From Proteromonas lacertae (Eukaryota; Sar; Bigyra; Opalinata; Proteromonadidae), in the NCBI GenBank assembly GCA_002245135.1, contig NGBS01001160.1:124001-188000 (forward strand): a DNA stretch of 64,000 nucleotides, in the 5' to 3' direction. The notes beneath the pieces are model-generated. The model had not been told where the DNA came from and searched no databases. It saw only the letters and a list, made by a program, of their open reading frames with translations. Numbering within the stretch: the first letter of the stretch is position 1; each line of letters opens with the position of its first letter. The position numbers and the translations under genes are program-made. This document shows, piece by piece, positions 1-12,300 of the stretch.

Positions 1-2934
1 TCTCTCTTTTGGCTTGTAACATATCTCTCATCTTCATTTCAAACTCTTCATCTTCTAATTTCCATTTATCTTGTAATATTCTATATATAAAATAATAACA
101 ATCAATTGATATAAAGAATACTCATTATTTATTGCAGTTTTTTCATTATAACTCTTTAATAACATTTCCTTTTGATGTTCATAGTCTTTATCATTCTTAT
201 TACTAAGGTAATCATACATCTATCACAATAATAATAATATATATAATATATACTCTTTTACTTGCATCTAATATTGACTTATTAATAGCTTCTTCCTCCT
301 GTTTCTTCTTCATATAATACTCATTCAAATCCTTACTATTATTAATCACTTTATCCATCAACTCTTTCTCACTATCTCTTTGTTTTTGCCTTCTTAAATT
401 CTCCTGTTTTAATAATTCTTCTTGGTATAATATATTGGATAATTTCTTCTCCATTAAATCATGATCTACTTGTTCCATTTCATGTAGTCTCCTCTTCATA
501 TCATCTTTCATTGATTGTAATTTCATGGTTTCATTCTCATCCACTGTCTTTTCTAATGATTTTAATTGTTTATATTCATTCTCTAATCTTTCAGCTTTAG
601 CTTGTAAATCTTCCATTTGTTGTTTCTTTAACTCCATTATTACATGTTCTTCAGCTATTCTTCTCCTTTCTTCAATTTGGAAATTGATTATTCCTTGAGG
701 ATATACATCAAATATTGGATAAATACCTGCTCTTAATGGTAAATACTTCAACACATTGAAATTATTAGGTGCAAATACAGAAACATCTGGTAAATATCTA
801 CTACCATTATCAGCTTTAAAATATTTATCATTTATTTCATACATTAGCTTAATCAAATGATTAATATCTACTGGATTCTGTTTTTCAAAGAATTGCTGTA
901 ATTCTTCTTTATTCAGTGTCATTATTGTATAATGATTTGCTACATTATAAGCCAATATAAAACTATCTAATAATGAATTATTAGGAAAATCACTGATTAA
1001 ATGATCCCACAATTTCAACCATTCATTTTTAGTCAATATTTCACTACATAATGATTCAAATAAAGGCCAACAATAAGTCATTGGGTTAATATCATTATCT
1101 TCATAATATTTCATTAATACTGGATCTAATATTCTCAATATATTAGCGAATCTTCCTAATACAGCTAATGGTGGATGAGGATAACTATTCAACCAATCTC
1201 CACTAAAACATAAAAATACACTAATTATTACTTCAAAGGAAGTAATTTCATCATTTACAAATAAACATATAAATGGAAATATATAATTAGGTAAATAGGA
1301 TAAGACACTTAAAGCTGGACACCACCAACTTAGACTAGATAGTAGATTAATCAGTTTACGTTTATATCTACCATTCTTCAATGGATATTGTATATTAATA
1401 TCTCTCCATGATGGATGAATGCCTTTGTCTGATAGTATTTGATATTGTCCGATATTATTAGGTAGTTGTAATAGATATCTCCATATTATACATCGATATT
1501 TCTCAGGATATTCACCATAAGTGTGTAATAAAGACAATAACTTTTGTTTGTTTAATACTAAGCCATTGTTGTTTTGTTGGATTTTATTTAAACTATTTAA
1601 TAATAATAATAATATAGATATATATATATATATACTATTGTAATGGTGGTTGAACATGATTCTTGATTTGTTCTTCATGTAAATTTGACTTTGTCCAATG
1701 TTTCTTTGCCTTTCTATCTGGATAGGCTTGAAAAGGCTCACTTTTCTTATAATTATTATTATAATTCGTTATTTCTCTTAACAGTTTTGAATCTTGTTGT
1801 ATTTTATTCTGCCTCTTTATTGTATTCTTTCTATTCTCTTTATTAATATCAGTGTTGATTATAATTATATTACCATTATCACAATAACCCAATATATGTT
1901 TATTATTCTTATCAAATATAAAATCAACTGTTGTACATTCAGTAGAAGTATATTCTGCAATAATATAACCATTATTCTTATTCGGATCAAATACAATTAT
2001 TGAACCAATATCTGATAATACTGCCAATTTATTCATACTAATATATTGCATATGTAATAATGCAGAGGTTGGACTAGAATATGTATGTATCTTTATTAAA
2101 TTCTCACTGACTATATCCCAAATATATACCGATGGATTTGTACCACAAGCTACTAGATATTGATCATTTGGTGAAATTGTGAAACAGGTCAATTCACATT
2201 CGTTTCCTTCTTCTTCTTCTCCTTCACCACCACCACCACATGTTATACATAAATGACTTTTTAATTTCATTTCATTAATTTTGTAAATGTCGAATTCCAT
2301 TGACATTTTACCGAATACAGTGTATTTATTCTTTGAACTGTATATGCTTTGTATTACATTATCACAATCTGTGTAAACTATATCTTTACTGAAATCTTTT
2401 GTATTATATTGTATAATTGAATGTCTTGTTGTGCATAATACAGTTGTTTGGGATGATGAAGTGTCCATGAAAGGTACATGGATCTGGTAAATGGATTGTA
2501 CTTAATAATTCACCACTTAAAATGCTAAATACTTCAATGGTGCTATTTTCTAAGGATACCAATAATTCATTTGTTGAATGTGAAGAGAAATGAATACAAA
2601 GAATACCTTTTGTTGCTCTTTTGAGCAGTTTATACTTATTATGACCAATATCGATAATATAAACATCGCCTCTTTGTGTATATACTGCAAAAATATCATT
2701 CTTTTTGTTATAACTAATCCCAAGCACTTTAACTCCACTTGAAAACTACAAAATATATGAATGACTATACAGAATCACTTTCTATTGATAAATAGGTTGT
2801 TCTACCAAGATTTATTTTGCCTGTATTAGGTAGAAGTTGACCTCTTGTTTGTGTCAAATGCAAAAGTCGACTCATTTTTAAATTCAAATTTTCAACTTCT
2901 AACATATGTTCAATGTTTGATGGATGAAATCTCA
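1..2934 (-). CDS. TBC1D31/WDR67-like WD40 + TBC domain protein (3' end off the window)
   Basis: Spliced reading on the minus strand from ATG at 2934. A first exon (begins MRFHPSNIEH) is followed by a 25-nt intron (2746-2770, GTATAG...GTAG) and then WD40-type repeats (about 1640-2740). A 43-nt intron (1593-1635) leads into a Rab-GAP TBC-like domain (about 650-1590), which starts with a GYGEYPxKYR-like segment (seen: TYGEYPEKYRCIIWRYLLQL). A charged, E/Q/K-rich coiled coil follows (about 250-660) and continues past a further intron (about 222-256) to the window edge. The order WD40, TBC, long coiled coil is that of TBC1D31, a centriolar-satellite/ciliary protein in animals. A frame change near 2460-2500 between two WD repeat segments has no clean intron and may be an indel. 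The family assignment is strong; a flagellar role here is inference. Confidence 0.85.
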
Positions 2935-3283
2935 TTAATTAATAATGAAAATATAATAAAATCAGCATTTATCTATTTAAACAATTGAAATAAATTGCAT
3001 AAAGCAAGATAAACGAGATATTTTATGAAATTGAGATGATCTGTTATAGATGAGGTGAATATAAACCTATTGCATAATCAATAAATTCATATATGTTATA
3101 AATGTGACATTATATCTTCTGATACATTCTTTTTTCTCTCTCTTTATTAAAAAATCTGTCTTTTCAGTTTTATTGAAAATGTATATCTTTCTGCTTCTAT
3201 TCTTTGCTTCCCCGTTTTTTATATCAATTAAATTATATTATGTGTTTTATTTTATAATAGAACTCTTGCAAAAAGCAAAAATA

Positions 3284-5286
3284 ATGTCCGATGTGTTAGA
3301 AGAAGATAGAAATGCTCCATTGTTAGAACATACAGGAGATGATTCAATAATTACTATGATAAACCATGCAGAACGTATTTATAATATTTTTTTTGAATTA
3401 ATCATTCATTCTTATTGTTATATTGTAGATTCCAAACTTGAATTGGAAAAAATAATTAACTGGATTATGAATGCTGATATTAATGAGAAGCAGTTGTCAT
3501 ACATTGCTAATGATCGTCGTATTTATAATATTTTCTTAATTTTTAGAACTTATTCAAACTTTAACTCAACATTTCTGTTCAAAATGTACATCAAAACTTC
3601 CCTTTTTCCCAAAAAGAGAATTTCAAGCGTTAATGAAATTAATGTATGTAGATACATCCATCTATCCAACAGTACAAGATAATATGAATGTTCCTCATTT
3701 CCAAGTCTATTTGACCTTATTAAAAGGTGTGCAAAATAAGCAAACATACTCTACAATCGATGAAGATTTAGACCCATTAGATAATGATGTATTTACCAAA
3801 ACATTTCAATATTTATATTCAAATCCTGAATTATTAACACTTGATTTCTCAGGATATATCTTAAGAAAGACATCAGTAACAACATTAACTTCTATGTTTA
3901 AATCTTATAAAACATTAGATGTGTTAAACTTATCATGTATTTTATATATTATATATTATTTTAATAATATATAGGTTGTATGTTAGAAGAAGATGTAGAT
4001 ATATTAGCCAAAGGATTGAAATATATTCATACATTAAGACACTTTGATATTTCATCCAATAGAATTCATGAAAAAGACATCAAGCCTTTAGCTCAAGCTT
4101 TACCAAACTTAACAAGACTAGTTTCATTGAATATATCTCATAATCCATTGTGTGATGTTGGTATTAAGATATTAATGGGTAATTTAACAAAGTTACCTAA
4201 TTTAAATGAGATTAATATTGCTAATGTTGATATGAAAGTAGAAGGATTAGAAGCAGTGAATGAAAGTCTTAGAACTTTTCAATTCTTACAGATTATGAAT
4301 ATCTCTTGTATATATATTTATCACTTTATTTATTTATTAGCTAATCAATACGTTACTAATACTGTTGGTTTATTCAGTAGTTTCAAGAATGTAAAAGCTT
4401 TGAAAGAGTTGTATTTATCAAGTATATATAACAATTATAATTAATATATTATTATAGATTGTGCTTTATCAGGAAGACAAATGGGAGATTTTTCAATTGC
4501 ATTGAATTACTTTAAAGATTTAACTGTTTTAGCACTTGATTGTATATATATATATATATACTAATAAAATAATAATATATTAATGTTTATAGACAATTAT
4601 TTGAATAGATTAGGCTATTCCAAATTAGCATCTGTCTTACCAAAGTTAAAGTGTTTAACAGTATTACATATGAATAGTACAATAGCTGGTATGGATTCTA
4701 ATACTCATCAAGGATTCCATGAATTCTGTGAACAATTACCTATTCTTACTAAACTAATAAAACTATGCTTAGCACAAAACCATTTAACTGAGAAAGAATT
4801 GATTCATTTGAATGAATCTATTGCTGAATTACCATTACATCGATTCAGTATTGGTGAAAATGATTTAAGTGAGAAAGTCATATCTTCACTTTGTGATAAT
4901 ATACCAAATGATGTTACTATATTACAGTTAGATTCATGTAAAATGAGTAGTAGTGGATTTGAAATATTGGCTAGAACATTGCCTTCATTAAGCAATTTAC
5001 AGTTATTGAATGTGAGAGATAATGATTTGAGAGAAGAATCGATGGATTTGTTTGTGAATGTTATTCCATCACTTCCTAACTTAGCTATTCTTGATTTTGC
5101 AAAGAATGGATTGAAGAAAGCGGATACTATCGTTGAGAATATGAGTAAACTTACTTCCTTGACTGATTTGTTGTTGGATCGTATATTAATAATATGAAAT
5201 ATTAATTTTAAATAGAAAATAATTTTGAACCAGCTGCTAAGAGAATGTTGCAAAGTAATTTGAGAAATATTAAATTGATATTATAA
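3284..5286 (+). CDS. Leucine-rich repeat protein, ribonuclease-inhibitor type
   Basis: Start chosen at ATG 3284 (MSDVLEEDRN); the frame stays open upstream but reads as AT-rich, hydrophobic, non-coding-like sequence. Introns: 3375-3428, one near 3519-3546, and further ones near 3936-3973, 4308-4340, 4422-4458, 4543-4592 and 5181-5214. The spliced product has a non-LRR N-terminal region with a CxxC pair (FCSKCTSKLPFF), then about 9-10 LRR units of roughly 28 residues of the form LxxLxLxxNxLxxxxxxxLxxxLxxL, ending ...NIKLIL and TAA at 5284-5286. There is no signal peptide or membrane segment, so it is probably an intracellular protein-interaction scaffold. Most introns in the repeat region split a codon at the same position of the repeat, just after the LxLS/D strand. 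The ligand is unknown. Confidence 0.8.
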
Positions 5287-5427
5287 AATAGAGATATATT
5301 ATTATTGATTATTGTTGAATATATGAATTATTTGTGGAATTCCTTCAGAAAAATAAAAATTAAAAAAAGAATGACAAACGGTTATCAAACCTATCAGTTT
5401 CTTTTAACTAATTACACAACATATTAA

Positions 5428-8400
5428 ATGCATACTATAACAACAAAATGCTTAAAATACAATAACTACAAAACTACATACATTAATGTATATATTTTTC
5501 GATTTTTTATTTAATTAGGGAAATGATGTTATAAGTGAATTTTCTATAGATTTAACAAATCAAAATAATGTAAATAGATTGAAAAAATTCATAGAGATAA
5601 TAAAGAAGCTTAAAAATGTTAATAACTCAATCATTACTCCAATAATAGGATCCACCTCTAATAATCATATTAACATTCATACAAATTATTTACAAGAGAA
5701 TATTGGGGTAATAGAATTTGAAAATGATCAAAAGAAACAAATCTTGGAAAAATTATCTATTATATGTAGAATATTTGATGATAATCATTATGTATGTGGT
5801 AACTTAAAGCCATCTAATTTATTTATAACAAAGGAAGGTGATATAATTTTGATTGATTACTGTCAATACTTACTTCATAAGAGAAGCTATTGTAATAGTG
5901 CTTGTTTGTATTATATAAGTCCAGAACAATTAAAAGAGGAAGAAATTGATAGTAAAACTGATATTTATTTGTATGGATTGGTGTATTATTTTATCTATTT
6001 TAAATGTGATTTTTTTACTTCTACAAATGTCAGTGAATTGGTGAAACAAATGAAAAATTCAAAAGAAACTATTGATAAACTAATTCATCCAAACATAAAC
6101 AAAGAGGATATAAAATATATGTTAGAATATGAAAAGAATAATAGAAAAAGAATAGAATCTCTAAATGAAAGTATTGTTTTCTTCTTTACTAATTATTATT
6201 AGGTGAAATAATAGAAAATTTTTTTGTAAATCCAGTACATTACTATAGCGTTGCTTTTAAAATTTGTCTGTTGAATGACAGTAACAAAAAAGAAATACTC
6301 AAACGATTATATGATTGTTATGATAAGAAATATGAAAAAGAATTATATCATAACATGATTAATTTGTTTAGATGTATTAGTTCACCAAAACAAATTGTAT
6401 TAAGAAGTATATTATTAGTAATGTTAATCTTGTTTATAGATTGTCATTTGTTAAATAGATATTTCCAAAAAATATTAAAAAATGATCATCATATAAATAG
6501 TTGTACATTTGATCACTTATCAAATACATCATATCCTTCTATTGATATTAAAATGAAAGATCTTTCTTCTGTAAATGTCTTTAATTTAAGAGGTAAGGCA
6601 AATCATTTCTTGAAAGAAATTATTGACTGTATAAACAAACACGAAGTTAAAGAATTTAAAGTTACTGGCTTTTCTTTAATAGGAAATAAAATAATGAATC
6701 AAAAGAATGATAATGTATATTTATTCAAAAATATTAATAATATAAGCAGATTTGAAGCATTGGAAGTTCATTCTAATCATCATGAATTTTTGCATGATAT
6801 AATAAATTTTACATCATTAAAGTCACTTACTCTTTATTATCCTTTTGATGTAATAGTAAATGAAGAAAATAAGCCATATAAATACAAAGCATCGCTTCTA
6901 CATATATTTGATAATATTAGCAATTTAAAGCATTTAGAAGCAGTTGATATCGAAGGATATTTTTTATGTGAAAAGAAACTAATAAATAGATTAGCAAGGA
7001 AAGTGAAACTTCTTCCTAAATTAACTCTCTTTCGAATAAAAACTGTTGAAGATTATCTCAGTGATTATTGTAAAACTAGTAGATTAAATTTACTATTGGA
7101 ATCTTTATTAGAATTAAAGCAAATTAAATCTATTCACATATTATCAATACCAAAAGACAATAGTGTAATTGAAAACTTTCTGTATAGTATTTCCAGATTA
7201 TCACTTTTGGAAGAGTTAGAATTTATGTGTATATAATTATATATTTACATTTGATTAGTGACTAATTCAAATAGCCATATCAATATAGTAAATAGTGATG
7301 TTATAAATATAGATCATATCACTAAGTTAAAGTCATTATCAATTCATTACCCACCAAATTCACAGATTGAACGTAGTTACAAATGTTTTTCAAGTGTAAA
7401 ATCTTTAAAATTAAGAAGAGGTAAATATATTCCATTTTATCTGAAATGTATGAAGGATGAAAAGTGGAAGTATTTAGAAAAATTATCATTATGTTCAGAG
7501 AGTATTTATTCTATATTAATAATGTTTTTGATTTAGATAAGGAGTTGCTAGATGATTTAACTGATGTCTTTAAACAAATGAATAGATTAAGAGAACTGTC
7601 AATTGAACTTTGTAATTATGATATTATTAATTATAAGATAATTGAAGGATTGTCTCACTTAGCTCAATTGGAGAAATTAGATTTATCTAAAGTAAATGTG
7701 AATGAAGTTTATTTGATTAAAAACTTCAGTAGTTTATGTAATTTAAGAATATTAAAATTAAGATGTATTAATCCTTCTAATACTATCTTATTCAATGAAA
7801 ATGTAAGTCATTTATCCAGTTTAGTTGAATTATCAGCAGATTATATTCCCGAAGCAATATATATGGACAAATTATTTTTAAAAATACTTACAAATCTGCA
7901 ATATCTTTTTATTGATGATTCAGAACATATGAGATGTATATTATATCACTTATTCTTAATGTTTGATTAGATTTGCTAGATATGATGAAATTTCCTAATT
8001 ATCAATCAGATAATTCTTCTGTAGATGTAAACTACACAAAATCAATTAACATAATTAAGAAGAATCAAAAGATTGATGAAGAATGTCATAAATTGGTTAA
8101 AAATATTATGGATTATAATAAAAACAATTCAATAGAAACACAGAATTGTATATGTACATCCATTTTTCCATTTGAGACAATGTATTTATTTATTAATCAT
8201 CGAAAAGTTGAAGAGGAAGAAGATTCAATTGAAACTGTTTTAAATAAAAGATATAAACAAATATTAAAAGAAATGACTTTCTTTTATCCACAAAATAATA
8301 ATACAAATGATGTGCAACCATCAAAAGCAGTGAAGAAAGTGATTGATGATAAAATAAAACAATTAGATAACAATGATTATTATTTGAGTATAAGTTGTAC

Positions 8401-8805
8401 ATATTGTGGAGATATTGGTTTGAAATATATTTGTCAATATTACGAAAGATTCACTAACTTAGTTCACTTGTGTTTATATTATAATATTATAACTAATACA
8501 GGAATAGAATATATTAATATGATATTGTTTAAAATGCCAAAGCTAACTTATCTCAGTTTAGAAAGTAAATTTATAATATATATTGTATTATTTAAATAGA
8601 CAATAGAATAGACAATGAAGATGCAGAAAGTATAGCAGAACATTTGTATAACATTAACAAATTGAAAGTGCTAAATATGAAAGAAAACCCAATTGATAAA
8701 AAAGGAATAAAGAAAATAAAGCATTATCTAGAATTATATGGAATGAAAACCTTATTATTGGTTGATAAAAATATAGGTTCAGATGGTACAAAAATAGAAG
8801 AATAA
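5428..8805 (+). CDS. Pseudokinase-like domain fused to leucine-rich repeats
   Basis: The probable first exon starts at ATG 5428 (MHTITTKCLK), and a short intron ends at the TAG before 5519. The next exon carries a protein-kinase C-lobe-like stretch: NLKPSNLF where HRDLKPxN is expected (5790-5822), IDYC in place of DFG (5852-5860), and YISPEQL as the APE-type motif followed by D-IYLYGLVYYF (about 5910-5995). The Gly-rich loop and VAIK lysine are not visible and the catalytic HRD is replaced, so activity is unlikely. After an intron (about 6171-6202) come about 650 residues of irregular LRRs, with introns near 7209-7258, 7502-7535, 7935-7970 and 8564-8599. The final exon carries a canonical LRR (NNRIDNEDAESIAEHL) and TAA at 8803-8805. 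It is in tandem with the LRR gene upstream. The kinase assignment is moderate; the LRRs are clear. Confidence 0.7.
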
Positions 8806-9367
8806 AAAAATACACTTCTAATTATCATTTCGACTTTATTTTTATGTATATAAGATTGATTTGTATGAATGACAAATTCTTTTATTTGGAATTATTGTAT
8901 ATTTAACCAAAAATATCAAAATGATATACCAATTTAAACGAATAATAATATGTTTATTGTAGATTGTATACCTATCAATTACAAATTTTCAAAGATTCAC
9001 CTCATATTCATAATACTGTAGAATCTAAAACGATATATGTCTTTGAGGGTTAGGGTTAATGAAAGAGAATATAGCTGAATTTAAAACTTTGGATGAATTA
9101 TCAATTACATTTGTTGTAAGCCGTTATTTTAATTATTAATTACTAATAATTTTCATTTATTATAATCATTTGAAGAGTTTTAAAACTATTATTAGTGTGT
9201 ATGGATGAATTATAATAGATTTATTAAATTGTGAGAAATGTAATACTAAAATTGTTATTAATCACTCTACATCATAGTTTAAGCAGGAATAATATATTCA
9301 AAATAATACATTAATATCTCAATAAAAATATAACTACATACAAATACATAAATAAATACAATTAAAT
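8806..9367. other. Intergenic spacer between convergent genes, with a short telomere-like GGGTTAGGGTTA
   Basis: AT-rich spacer of about 560 bp between the stops of a plus-strand and a minus-strand gene. It holds GGGTTAGGGTTA at 9047-9058, two units of the TTAGGG-type telomere repeat. A short open stretch from ATG 9060 could be spliced but ends after about 30 codons and resembles nothing I know. No RNA gene is seen. Confidence 0.5.
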
Positions 9368-12300
9368 TTAACTTTCTACTTCTTTTTTCTCTTCTCCTTC
9401 AATTGTTTTCTCTTCTTCTTCATTAGCTTTATCTACTTCTACTTCTTTTTGAGAATGTCCTATTTCATCATCTTCTTTTGTTTTTCCCTCTTCTTCTTCA
9501 TTAGTACTTTCTACATTAGCAGTATCTTCATTTATATTCTCATCAGATTTAGATTCATCTGTTTTACTCTCATCAGTCTTAGTCTCATCATCACCAACAT
9601 CACCAACATTCTCATTATTCTCTAACTCTTTCTTATCATCATCATCATTATTCTCTTTTCCTTTTTCAGAATCATTACTAATTATATCACTTACACATAT
9701 CACCTTTTTAAGAGGTGAACTACTACTAACCATTAAATGATTTACATTACTTCTACGATTAATTTCACATTCATTTGTATTATCATTCTCATCTTCCATA
9801 GCTGGAGGACCAATATCAAAATCATGATTACTGATGTGATTCAGATTTCTACTTACTCTCAATGATTCATCTCTTGATGCTTCAGAATCTTCTGCAGTTG
9901 AATAAACTATTCCTATACTACTTGGTTTCAAAATACTTGAACCTGCATTCGTGGATTTAAATACACCATTAGAAGTTGGTGTTTTCCTAACTATTAAACT
10001 AGGATTAGTAGATGAAATATGAGATGCTGTTAATATAATTGGACTTATCAATGGATCTACAGATGGTTTATGATTTAATGGAGGTAAAAGTGATGATTTT
10101 CTACTGGAATTATCACTTTCAAAACTTCCATCCTTTTTATTGATTATTAGTTCAAGTTCATAAGGTTGAGTTTCAGTAGTTGGATTTGTAATTTTAGCAC
10201 TTCTTAGTTTTCTATTTGAATTATTAGCATGTGTTGGAGATAATACATGACTAAATGTTCTATTATTACCATTTGGACTTAATAAAATACTTCTTGCTGT
10301 CATATTTTTAGGAGTAAACATAGTACTTTTACTTCCAAGTTTTCTACTTGAACCACTCATTACACTTCTTGCTGAAAATGATGGTGGTTTTCTTATAATA
10401 GATGAAGATGATTGGTTATTATTATTATTATTGTCATTATTACTACTCTTTTTAGAACTTTTACGTAATATTCCTTCTAATGCGATTGATCTAGATTGTA
10501 TTGTACTAATGACACTTTTTTCAGGATCATCTTCATCCTTTCTCTTAGACAATTTCTTAATAAAAAGAATTAAATATTTCTCAATTTTTATTCCTTTTCT
10601 TCTTAATACATAAGTTGTTATTCCAAGTACAATAGCTGTAAAACTAATCAATACAGCTAATACAACTAAAAACACTAATCCTCCATTATCACTCCATTTC
10701 TTAGGTCTCAAATGAGCTAAATGTTCAACTTCATAATTGTGACTATTCAATTTCATATCAATTCTATTTGATAAATCATCTTTAAATGATAAAGAGTCTA
10801 ACAAACACTGAATAGAGTCATTATATGTATTATATGAAGTAGAATCTATTCGATATTGAATTGTATAAGTAACTGTGTATAATCTCAATAATCTATCCGT
10901 TTCTTCAAATTCTTTATCAACATATGCAATTGGAACAATACTACTTCCATTCTCTAAAAATTCCATTACTAAAAAGTCTAATAAACTATCATTCTTAAAT
11001 GATACATTATAAAATGACACTTTACCTATGAAATTATCAACAGATGTATCATATTGATCAATATGTTTTGATAAACAATGTTCTGTAGTATTACTCCACC
11101 ATTCTTCATCATTACTACCATAACATGTTCTTATTATCAATCCATTCATACCTTCACCACATCTTAACACCACACTTTCATCTATTAGTGTAACTGGCCA
11201 TTCTTCGTCTTCTTCACAATATCTACCTTTGATTATAATTGATACTTTTGTGGATATTGATCCTTTTTCATTCCTACCTGTTACTGTATATATATCATCT
11301 TGTAGAATGTTTGGACTTCCAGATATATCACCATTTGTTTTGTTGAAATACAATCCATCTGGTAATTCTGGTGATATTTCATATTCCTTGATTATTCCTG
11401 ATGATGTTGGTGAATAGGTTTTACCTTCTTGTTTGTAATAGAATGTAATGGATGGAGGATATCTGAGTGAAATAGGTATATCAGGATCTATATAAATAAA
11501 TAATAATAATAATAATAATAATAATATACCACAAACATCAAGTAAAGTAGTCCATTCTGGTACAGTTCCATTTGAGCAATATCTCAAATAGAATCCAGTT
11601 GTTCCTGCCTTGCACATTTGATTATTCTCTAACCAAATACCTGGTTCGCCAATCCACATTTCATTATCAATTTCAGATTGACATTTCCTTTCTAATACAC
11701 TGAATTTAATAACAGTATCTTTAGTTCCAATTATATTCTTAGCAGTACAAATATGACTTGTATTTTGTACAATCATTGGATTTCCACTAATTACACCAGT
11801 CTTTTCATTGATTACTAAACCATAAGGTAAACTATCACAACTATAAGAATCAACTAAACCACTAATAATAGGTAAACCAGATTCAAAATAGATAGATTGA
11901 GATATTTCAAATGGATTCTTTTCATAATCATAAACTGTTGGTTCTCCTGATACAACTAAGAATAATTTTGCACTTCTTTCACCAACAGGATTTTCATATG
12001 TTATATAATAATTAGTAATATCATTAGGAGTAGTTAAAATACCTTTGATTGTACCATTTTCATCAATACTTAATCCACTTGGTAAATCAGGATATACATA
12101 TATATTCTTAGCTTCAATCTTTTGATGTGGATATATTTCCAATGGAGTATTTGTCAATGAATATATTTCAGGATATGTAAACTCAGATACTAAACTGTAA
12201 ATATTCATATTAAATAACAGATATTCTCTACCATTCTTATTATAAACTAATATTGAATATGTTTTATTAGTAACTGATTCATTTGGAATACCTGAAATAA

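Noticed and set aside
3104-3283. N-terminal hydrophobic extension of the first LRR protein (possible signal or TM region)
   Set aside because: It is AT-rich with spacer-like codons and an intron-like TAATAG just before MSDVLEE; an internal ATG start is more likely.
9060-9260. Small spliced ORF from ATG 9060
   Set aside because: Only about 30 codons, no similarity, and the junction is speculative.
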